From Ectothiorhodospiraceae bacterium 2226 (GTDB taxonomy: Bacteria > Pseudomonadota > Gammaproteobacteria > GCA-013348725), in the NCBI GenBank assembly GCA_013348725.1, contig CP054689.1, forward strand, positions 1,414,501 to 1,478,500: DNA of 64,000 bases, in the 5' to 3' direction. Positions 35,901 through 43,612 of the stretch are shown piece by piece (the stretch's first letter is position 1; each line of letters begins with the position of its first letter). The notes under the pieces were generated by a model. That model was not told the origin of the DNA. It did no database searches and was given only the letters and a program-made list of their open reading frames with translations. The translations under genes were made by a program, and so were the position numbers.

Positions 35901-37046
35901 TTCGTGACTGATGTCGGAGGCAAACACCTGCAGCTTGCTGCGCAGTCCCCTGCGCTCCATGTGCTCCAAGAAAACCATCGCGAGGCTGTAGGCCTCCTCG
36001 CCCGTCGCGCAGCCCGCGCTCCAGACCCGTACCGGCGCGCCCGTGTCGTGACTCGCGAGCAGATCCGGGAGGATGTGCTGTTCGAGGTATGCCCACGTCT
36101 CGGGATCGCGGAAAAACCCCGTCACCCCGATGAGCACGTCGCCGTAGAGCGCCTCGAGTTCGTCGGGATGCGCGCGCAGATACGCGATGTAGTCATCCCA
36201 GTGCGCGATCTGCTTGAGGTCCATACGCCGCTGTGTCCGGCGCTTGAGGGTGTTGAGCTTATAGTCGCGAAAGTCCACCGCGTAGCGCTTGCCGAGCAAG
36301 GCCAGAATAGCGCCCAGCCCCGTATTGGGGGCGTCGTCAGCCGCGACGGGCGCAGGGTGGTCCTCACGTGGCGGGCGCGACTGTGAGCGCTCGCCCGCCG
36401 TCGCGGCGTAGTCGGTGAGGACACGGCCCATCTCGTCGGGGGACACCACCGCGTCAGCCGCACCCAGGGCGCTCCGGGGCATGCCGTCGAACTCGGCCGT
36501 TTCAGGGGCCTGAACCATGCACATGCCGCCAATCGCGCGAATCGCCTTCAGGCCGGCGGCGCCATCGTCACCGGTGCCGGAGAGCACGACGCCAACCGCG
36601 CGCTCGCGCTGGTCCGCGGCGAGCGCGGCGAAGAAATCATCGATCGGCTTGGCCTTGTAGTGAGGCTCCACCGGCGCACCGACCTCCAGCACGCCGTCGC
36701 GCACGCCCAGCGACGTCGCCGGTGCGATGACGTAAACGTGATTGGGTTCGAGGCGGCCCGTCTCCGCGACCTGCGTGACCGGCATGGTCGTGACCGTCTG
36801 CAGGATTCCGGCGACATGACTTTCCTGTGCAGGCGCCAGGTGCAGCACGATTACGTATGCGATGTTCTTGTCGACAGGGGCGCCCTTGAGCACGCGCTTG
36901 CAGGGGTCGAGTCCGCCGGCGGATGCGCCGATGCCCACCACGAGCATGGGCGCCGGCTGTCGGGCGCGTTCCGCGCTGTCTCTTTGCTCCAAGCTCTTGC
37001 TCAAGCGCTCTCCCTGGCCCATAGGACCGCACACGCGCTGCGTCAT
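32910..37046 (-). CDS. CheB-CheR-PAS-histidine kinase-receiver hybrid
   Basis: A 1378-residue cytoplasmic multi-domain signalling protein. Order: CheB methylesterase (about 35-220, with G-A-S-A-G-G, H-L-A-P and G-T-G-D-D-G), then CheR methyltransferase (about 245-510, SAM motif W-S-A-G-C-A-T-G-E-E). Next comes a long coiled coil (about 690-780, repeats of S-L-N-E-E), then two PAS domains (about 780-1010). The kinase core (H-box M-L-G-H-E-L-R-N-P, ATPase D-T-G-V-G-L) and a C-terminal receiver with V-L-L-D-V-G follow. The phosphoryl target is unknown. No other chemotaxis gene is nearby, so it is probably not part of flagellar control. TTG 37049 is a possible alternative start. Confidence 0.93.
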   Translation of the reverse strand: MTQRVCGPMGQGERLSKSLEQRDSAERARQPAPMLVVGIGASAGGLDPCKRVLKGAPVDKNIAYVIVLHLAPAQESHVAGILQTVTTMPVTQVAETGRLEPNHVYVIAPATSLGVRDGVLEVGAPVEPHYKAKPIDDFFAALAADQRERAVGVVLSGTGDDGAAGLKAIRAIGGMCMVQAPETAEFDGMPRSALGAADAVVSPDEMGRVLTDYAATAGERSQSRPPREDHPAPVAADDAPNTGLGAILALLGKRYAVDFRDYKLNTLKRRTQRRMDLKQIAHWDDYIAYLRAHPDELEALYGDVLIGVTGFFRDPETWAYLEQHILPDLLASHDTGAPVRVWSAGCATGEEAYSLAMVFLEHMERRGLRSKLQVFASDISHEALAIARRGVYPGSIKNDVSPARLGRFFNPVGEHFEVDRELRDRVTFAAHNLLSDPPFAGLDLVSCRNVLIYLEPRAQEGLLDLFHFSLRPHGVLMLGSAETIRGRDSSFHEVSGKQRIYQSIGRGRPERHRVPQWVTERVSIQGSSREAGPQTGPQLARRLEQLVLARYSAACVIVDRSLRILYSFGPTGEYLTQPMGEARMDLLAWVRPGLYAKLRTALTEAVEQGQKVSVTGMRLDSTDSAARVEATVEPVSGVAGADGLFLVSFRDVPKAVEHPTGAAADSGDSAHEGAAPSIVLQLEQELTETRQELQAAVAQLAIVNEEHYAGHEELLSLNEEFQSSNEELETSKEELQSLNEELITINHQLEERNTDLRTLTLDLNNLLVSADVPTLFLDPALGIRRYTPACSRVMHIVPTDLGRSIEDIKMQVDDAELLADARRVLAQSTPIEAEVPADDGRWFLRRVLPYRSEEERVDGVCITFHDVTAQKRAAGEIEDARLFAEAVIRTSRTPLLVLDAQLRVVSANEAFYEAFQVTQQDTQGQRIYELGNHQWDIPALRGLLEALPTERSVRNYDVEHVFDTIGWRTMRLNADVMARSGQPDLLLVSIEDVTDLRKAEMAAQRRADELSQDHRRKDEFLAMLGHELRNPLAALANGLSVLEVARGDAAAVERVRGMMARQARRMTVMLDQLLDAARISAGKFELTQEAVDLVEAADAAVEATQPMFEAAGQELTISAPELGVALVLGDPVRLMQVVENLLGNAAKYTEPKGRIWLTISVTETSVLLTVRDTGVGLEPEMLDHVFDLFSQAPQGLHRANGGLGLGLALVRSLVEAHRGRVDAYSAGAGAGSEFVVTLPRLHLGHIVRAADADAELPAGAPRRVLVVEDEEDAAQSLVEILTFRGHDAHAVGDGPEALDAARTFRPEVVLLDVGLPTLDGYEVARKLREEHGTKMLIVAMTGYQKDAARLQAAGIDEHLLKPLDLEKLFVLLASHPAQ

Positions 37047-37263
37047 CAATCCACGCTATCACGATCCGAGGCGTAACATGCTACTTTTCCCCCGCCCAAA
37101 CGCGCTGGAAGCGCTTCAAGCGCGTGTGACCATCGTTATCCGTTCGGCAGATGCACGGTGCCGCGGAGCGCGCTGTGCGCCAGTTCATCGCGCACACCGG
37201 CACGCGCATGTGGAAGTGGCTGCATTGACTACACTTTTCGGAGCGAAGCCCAAGGAGGGTGAC

Positions 37264-37617
37264 ATGAACAGACGAACCGCAGATTGGGTGGTCGTGTTGC
37301 TGGGCGCATGGCTGGTGATCTCGCCCTGGCTATTGGGCTACGCGGGCACCGGCACGGCCGCCGGCGTGTCCTACGTCGTCGGCATCGCGCTGCTGGCCTT
37401 CGCGCTGGTCGCGTTGTTCACGTCGATCCGCTTTCCCTACCAGGAGCGCTTCAACTACATCGTGCTGGCGCTGTTGTTGATCGCGTCGCCGTGGCTGCTC
37501 GGCTTCGCGTGGTTGACGGCTGCACTGTGGAACGCGGTGGTGATCGGCATCCTGGTGGTGGCCATGGCCGCCTGGGCGCTGAAGGAGACCGGCAGCCCCG
37601 ACATGCACGCCCGGTAG
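37264..37617 (+). CDS. SPW-repeat membrane protein
   Basis: A 117-residue protein with four membrane helices in two repeats, each with the S-P-W-L-L-G-F/Y motif (I-S-P-W-L-L-G-Y and A-S-P-W-L-L-G-F). This is the SPW family, of unknown function and often stress-related. The start at 37264 has a strong AAGGAGGGTGAC ribosome binding site. It is a single gene divergent from the hybrid kinase. Confidence 0.92.
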   Translation: MNRRTADWVVVLLGAWLVISPWLLGYAGTGTAAGVSYVVGIALLAFALVALFTSIRFPYQERFNYIVLALLLIASPWLLGFAWLTAALWNAVVIGILVVAMAAWALKETGSPDMHAR

Positions 37618-37625
37618 CGCGCCTG

Positions 37626-40037
37626 TCAGGCGTGGGTCCGTTGAGGAGCGACGGCGCGCGGATCGGGCAGCGCACGCGCGAGACTGAGCGGCTCCACACC
37701 GAGCGCCTGTTCGTAGCGGCCGGCCACATCGGCAAGGTAACCCATCAGGCGTTGGTGGAGTGCGTCCAGCGCCTCCACGAGCGCGAGCGCGTAGTCCACC
37801 AACTCGTGGGGACGGTTGTGTCCTGCCGGCAGCTGATCACCGATGTGGACCCAAGCGCTGCGCACGCCGACGGACGAGGGCAACGGGTAGGGCACCCGTT
37901 TTAACGCGGCCTCGATCTCGCCGGTGCCCTGGCGGGTACGCCGATACCATAACTCCAGCAACGAGCCTGGGAGTCCTTCGGCGCCCCGCGACTCGCGTCG
38001 CGCGGCGGCATCGGCCTGCAGCCCGTAGTGTAAGACGGCGGCCGACAGGCGAAGCTCATCACGCACCGACTGCAGCTTGCGCAAGGCTTGGGCGGTGCGC
38101 AGCACGCGCGCCAGCGTGTCACGTGCCGCGGCGTCGAGGCCCGCCCACTCGCGCGCGCCTTCGAGTGCGAGGCTGAATCGGCGCCGCAGCATGGTCTCCG
38201 CCTTGGCGGCCTCGCCATGCAAACGCTCGGCCTCGACCTGCAGCTCGGCGTGGCCGCGCTCGGCGAGGCGCGCCAACACGGATCGCAGCGACGGGGCCGC
38301 TTGGGTCAGCACCTGCGCGGCGAAGGCGGGCGGTAGTTGAGCCTCGACGCGCTCGCGTCTCTCCTTCAGCAGATCCACCTCCGGAAGCATGCGGCGCAAG
38401 CGTCGAACCAGGTCGTCCAATTCGTGGCGCCGTGCCACCTCGTCCATGGACTCGACCCGCGCGGGCGTGAGGTAACGGCTGCGCACGAACACCGACCGCC
38501 AATAGTCACGCAGCGCGCGCTCCTGGCGGCGCGTCTCGGCGACCACTGTGGCCATGGTCTCGAGCGAGACGAGCTGCGCGGGCGTCACGTCCACGCCGAG
38601 GGTGTGCCGGTAATAGCGCAGCGTGGCCTGCCGCGCGATCTCGGATCGGTTGGCCAGCAGCGCATGAGCGGGCCGCTCCAGGGTGAAAATGCCCGGCGCC
38701 TGGAGCGCCTCGGCGGCCTCGATACGTGCCTCGTCGGGCGGGTGGCTGGCGAAGAGATCGCCGGTGTGTTCAGCCAGCGAGGCCTCGATTTCCTCCGCGA
38801 CGTCGGGCGGCACCTCGGCCGCCTTACGGGCCACGGCGGTCGGCAGATCGTCCACCAGCTGGCGACGGTCCCATAACGCGCCGAGCTCGGACTGTGTGGC
38901 GCCGAACGCCCAGCCCAAGTGGCGCAGGCGCAGCGATGTCGCGCGGAACTGCGCGCTGCCGGTGAGGCGGGCCTCGTAGGTATCGGCGTCGAACTCCATT
39001 TGGCGCAGCATGTAGGCGCTGATCGCCTCCCCCACCCATAGAAAGCCGGCCAGGATCCGCCGCACCAGGCCGACCCCCAGCTGCGCCGCGCCCGCCACCG
39101 CGGCGAGCGGACCCGCCTGCTCCTCGACCCAGCGGCTCAAGCGCTCGTCCCACGCGTCGCGCTCGGCCACGGCGCGGTGGAACTCGTAGTTGATGCGGCG
39201 AATGATGTACGTGGCCGACATGCCCGCGCGCTGCGAGAAGTGACCGAACTCATGCGCCAGCACGCCGGCCAGTTGGCGGGTGTTCATCCCCGCGAGCAGC
39301 GGCAGGCCCACCACCAAGGAGAGTTCGTTGCCGCGCAGGCCGCGCAGCCCGTGGTGGTAAGACGCAGCGGCATTGGGCAGGCAGTCCACCTCGACGCTGC
39401 GCGGGCGCGGCGCGCCCACCTTGTCGGCAATGGCATCGATGAAGGCGAACAACAGCGGCTGCTCGGAGCGGCGCAGGTGGAGTGCGAAGGGAGCCGGGGC
39501 CCGAGGCGCGAAGAACGGCTTGAGCAGGAACAGCACCATCACCACGCCGGCCACGAGGGGTAGCGCGAGCAAGAACAGCAGCACCGGATTATGGGTGGCG
39601 GCGAGGGGGCCGCTCAGGCCGTACCAAAGCAACGCCGCGATCAGGCCGACGATGAGGCCGAGGTACAGCAAGGGCAGCAGTAACATCAGCAGCGACACGG
39701 CCGCCAGACCCGCGAGATAAGCGCGCGCCGGCGCGCGCGGCACGAACTCGCCGGCAAAGGCGCGCGCGATGTCCTGGGCCGCAAGCCCTGCCGGCGCGGG
39801 CGCGCCGCCGAGCCGCACCACCTTCCCCACCGCACCGGCCCGGCGCAATCCACCCGCCAAGCGCCCCGCCGCTTCGAGACTCAAACCCTTCTTGAGCGTG
39901 ATCGGCCCCTGGAACAGCCGCTCCACCTGCTGTGGCGAGACCTTCAACAGCGCGGCCAAGCGCTGCTTTACCGCCGCAGGGTCCGCACCCTCCACGAGCG
40001 CGCCATCGTACACGACGCCGTATATCCGCTCCGCCAT
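37626..40037 (-). CDS. Large M48-family metalloprotease with shared N-terminal domain
   Basis: An 803-residue membrane protease. Residues 1-77 match the small domain that starts the DUF898 protein (25603-26943). Two membrane helices lie at about 105-140 and 150-173. The catalytic region has H262-E263-F-G-H266 and a third ligand in E-F-D-A-D-T-Y. A helical C-terminal half of some 400 residues, about a third of it charged, has no family I recognise. It may be a substrate-handling or scaffold part. ATG 40037 is preceded by GGGGGAAG and preferred to 40058. It converges with the SPW gene and stands alone. Confidence 0.86.
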   Translation of the reverse strand: MAERIYGVVYDGALVEGADPAAVKQRLAALLKVSPQQVERLFQGPITLKKGLSLEAAGRLAGGLRRAGAVGKVVRLGGAPAPAGLAAQDIARAFAGEFVPRAPARAYLAGLAAVSLLMLLLPLLYLGLIVGLIAALLWYGLSGPLAATHNPVLLFLLALPLVAGVVMVLFLLKPFFAPRAPAPFALHLRRSEQPLLFAFIDAIADKVGAPRPRSVEVDCLPNAAASYHHGLRGLRGNELSLVVGLPLLAGMNTRQLAGVLAHEFGHFSQRAGMSATYIIRRINYEFHRAVAERDAWDERLSRWVEEQAGPLAAVAGAAQLGVGLVRRILAGFLWVGEAISAYMLRQMEFDADTYEARLTGSAQFRATSLRLRHLGWAFGATQSELGALWDRRQLVDDLPTAVARKAAEVPPDVAEEIEASLAEHTGDLFASHPPDEARIEAAEALQAPGIFTLERPAHALLANRSEIARQATLRYYRHTLGVDVTPAQLVSLETMATVVAETRRQERALRDYWRSVFVRSRYLTPARVESMDEVARRHELDDLVRRLRRMLPEVDLLKERRERVEAQLPPAFAAQVLTQAAPSLRSVLARLAERGHAELQVEAERLHGEAAKAETMLRRRFSLALEGAREWAGLDAAARDTLARVLRTAQALRKLQSVRDELRLSAAVLHYGLQADAAARRESRGAEGLPGSLLELWYRRTRQGTGEIEAALKRVPYPLPSSVGVRSAWVHIGDQLPAGHNRPHELVDYALALVEALDALHQRLMGYLADVAGRYEQALGVEPLSLARALPDPRAVAPQRTHA

Positions 40038-40914
40038 GGACTTCCCCCGATCCCCCAAAGGCGCGGCGACGCGCGCGCCGCGCGGAGACGTTTCTAGTTT
40101 TTGTCGTTGTGGCCGTGCGGCCTTGCGCGCGCGGGTATCTCCCCGCGCGCGGCGACGCTGCCAAGGGCATCAACCCGTGGGCTGCCTGCGCGTGGGCCAA
40201 TAAAACCAGAACCGCATGAATCGCTGCATCGGCGCCCGCAGAAGCAGGTAGGCGTGACTCCCCAGGGGACGGCGCGTGCGGTGGGCCGGCGACATTGACC
40301 GGAAGGAACCGGAACACGAGCGACGGCCCCTACGGCGTCATGATCACGACGCATAAAGGTTGATATGCAGCAGGCTGAGAGGGCGGGCAGCGTCAATGGA
40401 TCGATCATGAATGTTGGTTTTGTTAAGCACCCCGCTATAGAGATGGCAGTCTAGCTGCGGAATCGCATATAAAGGGTGTCGATCATCACGATATTCAACC
40501 TCTTGCCGTGTCATCCCCTACGATATCCGGCGCCGGTTCGCGTCCCCGGGACCGGATCAGATGCGAACGCACGCAGCGCATACCACGAGTTTGCACCGAG
40601 GACCATTTCGCGCCGCATCCTCCACCTTTTGCTACCGCCGGAGCGCGTTGCGTGGTTTCGCCGCGCGGTCCGTCTGTCGGGGTGCTACCGACCCCACGGC
40701 GCCCGAGCGGTCGGATGCAGCGGCGACCTTATGGAGCTGGATGCGGAGTAGCGGGTGGTTGGGGGCGTGGGTCGGGCTGGACGTATCGGTGGAATTGAAG
40801 GTGCTGATGAAGAACAACAAACGCCGGCGCGCGTGACGGCGATCTACAAGAGGGCGCGAGGCGCGGCGCCGCCACCGGGCGGTGAGCGACCGACGCCCGG
40901 AACCAAGCACCGCG
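40038..40914. other. 877-base gap without a convincing gene
   Basis: No frame here looks coding: the open ones are short, change composition and have no family match. A stretch at about 40320-40510 is clearly AT-richer than the rest and may hold promoters. It includes TTGTTAAG (about 40419) and TATAAAGGG (about 40469). It could be decayed DNA from a lost mobile element, but no terminal repeats were seen. Confidence 0.5.
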
Positions 40915-42393
40915 TCAGCACGGGGGACGGTTCGCGCAGGCGGCTTCATAACGCTCGGGAATGCACCGCTTGCCGGCGGCCTTGGCCGCCTCGAACAGGG
41001 TTTGCGACTCGGCGCAGCGGCCCTGCTCGGCGCGCAGGTAACCCTCCAGCGCCTCGCGCTCGCCCGGATCCACCGGCCCCTCGAGGCGCGCGAGCAGCGT
41101 CTCCGCGGGCTCCCACATGCGCTCGTCGATGAGTAGCGCGATCAGCTTTATGCGATCCATGTTCGTGCGTCGGAGTGCCAGGGTCTCGGCGTCGACCGCA
41201 TCGCCCGCTTGCGGCCAACCCCCTTCATCGGCCAGCAACATGCGGTCATCCACCGTGAAGGTCGTTCGAAAGCGCGGCGTCTCACTCAGGAAACGCCCTT
41301 GCGCGTCGTAGGCCTTGACCGTCACGCTGTACTCGGTCTCCACCGCCTCCGCCTCCACGCTGGGCAATGCCATGAGGGGCAGCGACGTCTCGGCCACGGG
41401 GCGCGACAGCACCGGACGGTAGGTGGTGGTCTGTCCCTCGTGCGATACGTGCCACAGCGACAGCACATAGGTTGCGGCCCCGGGGTACGGCTCCCAGCCC
41501 AGCGCGTCCTCGGACCAGGAGACGCTCGGCGTGGTGTCGTCGGGAACGAGCAAGCGCACCCGAGGGCGGATCTCGATATCCGGTACCGTGCCGGGCTGGT
41601 CGGCCGTGACCTCCACCGCTAGGCCCCGATCCGGGAATGTCGGACGTGGCGCCACGCCGTCGGCGCCCAGTGCGGGCTCCCGGCCGCTGACCATCAGGAA
41701 CTCACCGGCGGGCTTCGCTCGCCACGCCGTGGCCTGAATCCCGTTCACGCGCCAGGCGCCCGGCTCCACGGCCAGCCGGTAGCGGCCGTCCGCATCCGTG
41801 GTGACCGCCGCGCTTTGATAACGCTCGTCGAGAAAAAGCTGCAGTTCCACGCCCGCCGCCGGCTTCCCCTCGTAGAGCACGCGCCCGACCAGGGCGCCGT
41901 CCCCCGGCGGGGGCGGCTCGTCGCCGTAGACGGTGTTGCCCCCGTAGCGGACGCTCGCGTGGAAGAACGGCAAGGAGGCGGACGGGCTCCCCGCCTCGCC
42001 GAACTCGGTCGGCCCGGCGTTCGCGCGCAGGTAGTAGTTCGCGTACTGCAGCCCGACGCCCATCCCGATCAGGCTCAACAGCAAGGCGCCTACGATGCCC
42101 GTCGGCGTCCAGCGGGCGATGGTGGCGCGCGTCCCCCGGTAGCCGTCCCACACCGTGACCGCGACGCTCACCCCCCAGATGACGAGCATGCCGATGGCGA
42201 GCAGGCGCACGTAGCGCTGCGCCTCGAAGGGTTCGATCAGCCACATCCCGATGGTCGGGCCGAACCCTAACCACAGCAGACCGAGCGCGAAAAAGAGGAT
42301 GACGCGGTCCCAACGCTGGTTGACGAAATGGCCACCGATGCCGGTGCCCGCCGAAACGACGGCGGCGCCGGCCGCCTTCACCCACTGAGCCAT
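40915..42393 (-). CDS. Membrane protein with carboxypeptidase-regulatory-like domain, unknown function
   Basis: A 492-residue protein. Four membrane helices lie in the first 125 residues (about 30-50, 65-80, 100-120). The outer part has a carboxypeptidase-regulatory-like beta domain (G-R-V-L-Y-E-G-K-P-A-A-G-V-E and D-A-D-G-R-Y-R-L) near 165-230. A second beta domain around 300-390 and a helical, TPR-like C-terminus with A-E-T-L-L-A-R-L follow. Function is unknown; the layout suggests an envelope-anchored binding or assembly protein. ATG 42393 has AAGGAAA upstream and is preferred to 42438. Confidence 0.72.
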   Translation of the reverse strand: MAQWVKAAGAAVVSAGTGIGGHFVNQRWDRVILFFALGLLWLGFGPTIGMWLIEPFEAQRYVRLLAIGMLVIWGVSVAVTVWDGYRGTRATIARWTPTGIVGALLLSLIGMGVGLQYANYYLRANAGPTEFGEAGSPSASLPFFHASVRYGGNTVYGDEPPPPGDGALVGRVLYEGKPAAGVELQLFLDERYQSAAVTTDADGRYRLAVEPGAWRVNGIQATAWRAKPAGEFLMVSGREPALGADGVAPRPTFPDRGLAVEVTADQPGTVPDIEIRPRVRLLVPDDTTPSVSWSEDALGWEPYPGAATYVLSLWHVSHEGQTTTYRPVLSRPVAETSLPLMALPSVEAEAVETEYSVTVKAYDAQGRFLSETPRFRTTFTVDDRMLLADEGGWPQAGDAVDAETLALRRTNMDRIKLIALLIDERMWEPAETLLARLEGPVDPGEREALEGYLRAEQGRCAESQTLFEAAKAAGKRCIPERYEAACANRPPC

Positions 42394-42492
42394 CTTGTTT
42401 TCCTTCTTATCGGCTTCGCTCGGTCGGATGCCGAGCATGGTTTTTTGGTTCGACGACGCTCACACGGCGCCGGTGCGGCGCGCGTCGCACGC

Positions 42493-42840
42493 TCAGGCCT
42501 CGCGCGCCCGAGTGGCCGCGGCGGGTGCGGCGCAATCCGCCTCCAAGGGACGATACAGGAGGGTCATGGGCCTCGCCATCGCATAAAGCCACAGGCCGAG
42601 CGCCATCACGCTGCCGAGCACGGCCGTGAATACGAAGGCCATGAACAGCCCCATCAACGGTCCGGCGATCACGGCAATGGGACCGGTGATCGGCTGCTCG
42701 TTCCAGCTGAGGGTGGCGAGACCGAATGCGCCCATCACACCCAGCAACAGGAAAATCGGCACGAAGCCGCAGGTGAGACCGATCAAGGTCAATTTGTAGA
42801 TACTGCCCGTGCCGAGCTTGCGCATACCTATGCTATTCAT
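42493..42840 (-). CDS. Small membrane protein of unknown family
   Basis: A 115-residue protein with two strong transmembrane helices (about 15-40 and 55-85) and an Ala/Arg-rich tail. ATG 42840 has GAGGGGGC upstream, a good ribosome binding site. It lies about 100 bases upstream of the larger membrane protein gene on the same strand and may be co-transcribed. No motif gives a function. Confidence 0.7.
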   Translation of the reverse strand: MNSIGMRKLGTGSIYKLTLIGLTCGFVPIFLLLGVMGAFGLATLSWNEQPITGPIAVIAGPLMGLFMAFVFTAVLGSVMALGLWLYAMARPMTLLYRPLEADCAAPAAATRAREA

Positions 42841-42971
42841 GTTGCCCCCTCCCCCATTTCGTTACGCGATGCTATCAGCCTCGCCGCGCCGGGCGAAGGC
42901 GCGCGGTTCGCGGTGCCGGGTCGTGTATCATCCCGGGCGCCATCGATAGGCCGCTCGGCGGCGGCCCAGGC

Positions 42972-43571
42972 TTGGAATCCGCTCGCGTGCTCAATCCCGA
43001 AGTGCTATCCGTTGCGCTCTCCACCTTCGCCCTGATCGCCCTCGCCGAGATCGGCGACAAGAGCCAACTCGTTTGCATGACCCTGGCGGCGCGCCACCGC
43101 GCCTGGCCGGTGCTGCTCGGCGCGTCGGCGGCCTTCGTCGTGCTGAATACCCTGGCAGTGCTGTTCGGCGCCGGGCTGGCGGCGTGGGTCCCGGAGCGGG
43201 TGTTGGCGGCCCTGGTGGCGGTGCTGTTCGCGGCGTTCGGGATTCATGCGCTGCGTCAGCAAGATCCGGCGCACAGCGAGGACGTGCCGGTACAGCGTCC
43301 GGCGCGGAGCATTTTCCTCAGCGCCCTGCTGCTGATCTTCGTCGCGGAGTTCGGTGACAAGACGCAGCTCGCGGTCGCCGGGCTGGCCGGCAGCCTCTCG
43401 CCCGTCCCGGTCTGGCTGGGCGCGACCGGCGCGCTGCTCGCGATTTCCGCTTTGGGCATCTGGGCGGGCCAGACCATACTGAAGCGGCTGCCGATCGTCT
43501 GGCTGCACCGCCTCAGCGGCGGCGTGTTCCTTCTGTTCGCGGCCCTGGCGGCATGGCGGGTATTCGCGTAA
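42972..43571 (+). CDS. GDT1/TMEM165-family (UPF0016) cation transporter
   Basis: A 199-residue inner-membrane protein with six helices in two inverted repeats, each with the family motif E-x-G-D-K-(S/T): A-E-I-G-D-K-S-Q near residue 25 and A-E-F-G-D-K-T-Q near 124. Bacterial members such as MneA export manganese; eukaryotic ones move Mn2+ and Ca2+ against protons. A TTG at 42972 gives the listed start; the GTG at 42987 is equally possible. No yybP-ykoY (Mn) riboswitch could be made out upstream. Confidence 0.9.
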   Translation: MESARVLNPEVLSVALSTFALIALAEIGDKSQLVCMTLAARHRAWPVLLGASAAFVVLNTLAVLFGAGLAAWVPERVLAALVAVLFAAFGIHALRQQDPAHSEDVPVQRPARSIFLSALLLIFVAEFGDKTQLAVAGLAGSLSPVPVWLGATGALLAISALGIWAGQTILKRLPIVWLHRLSGGVFLLFAALAAWRVFA

Positions 43572-43612
43572 ACCGTGCTTCCTTGGCCGACGCTTCGCGC
43601 GTGCCCAGCCTA

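Noticed and set aside
40755-40836. Possible IS110-like transposase fragment (short segment with V-G-L-D-V-S)
   Set aside because: Only a handful of residues match, with no further transposase sequence or terminal structure around it.
42841-42971. Manganese (yybP-ykoY) riboswitch upstream of the GDT1-type transporter
   Set aside because: Such riboswitches are common before these genes, but the conserved core elements could not be found in this short gap.
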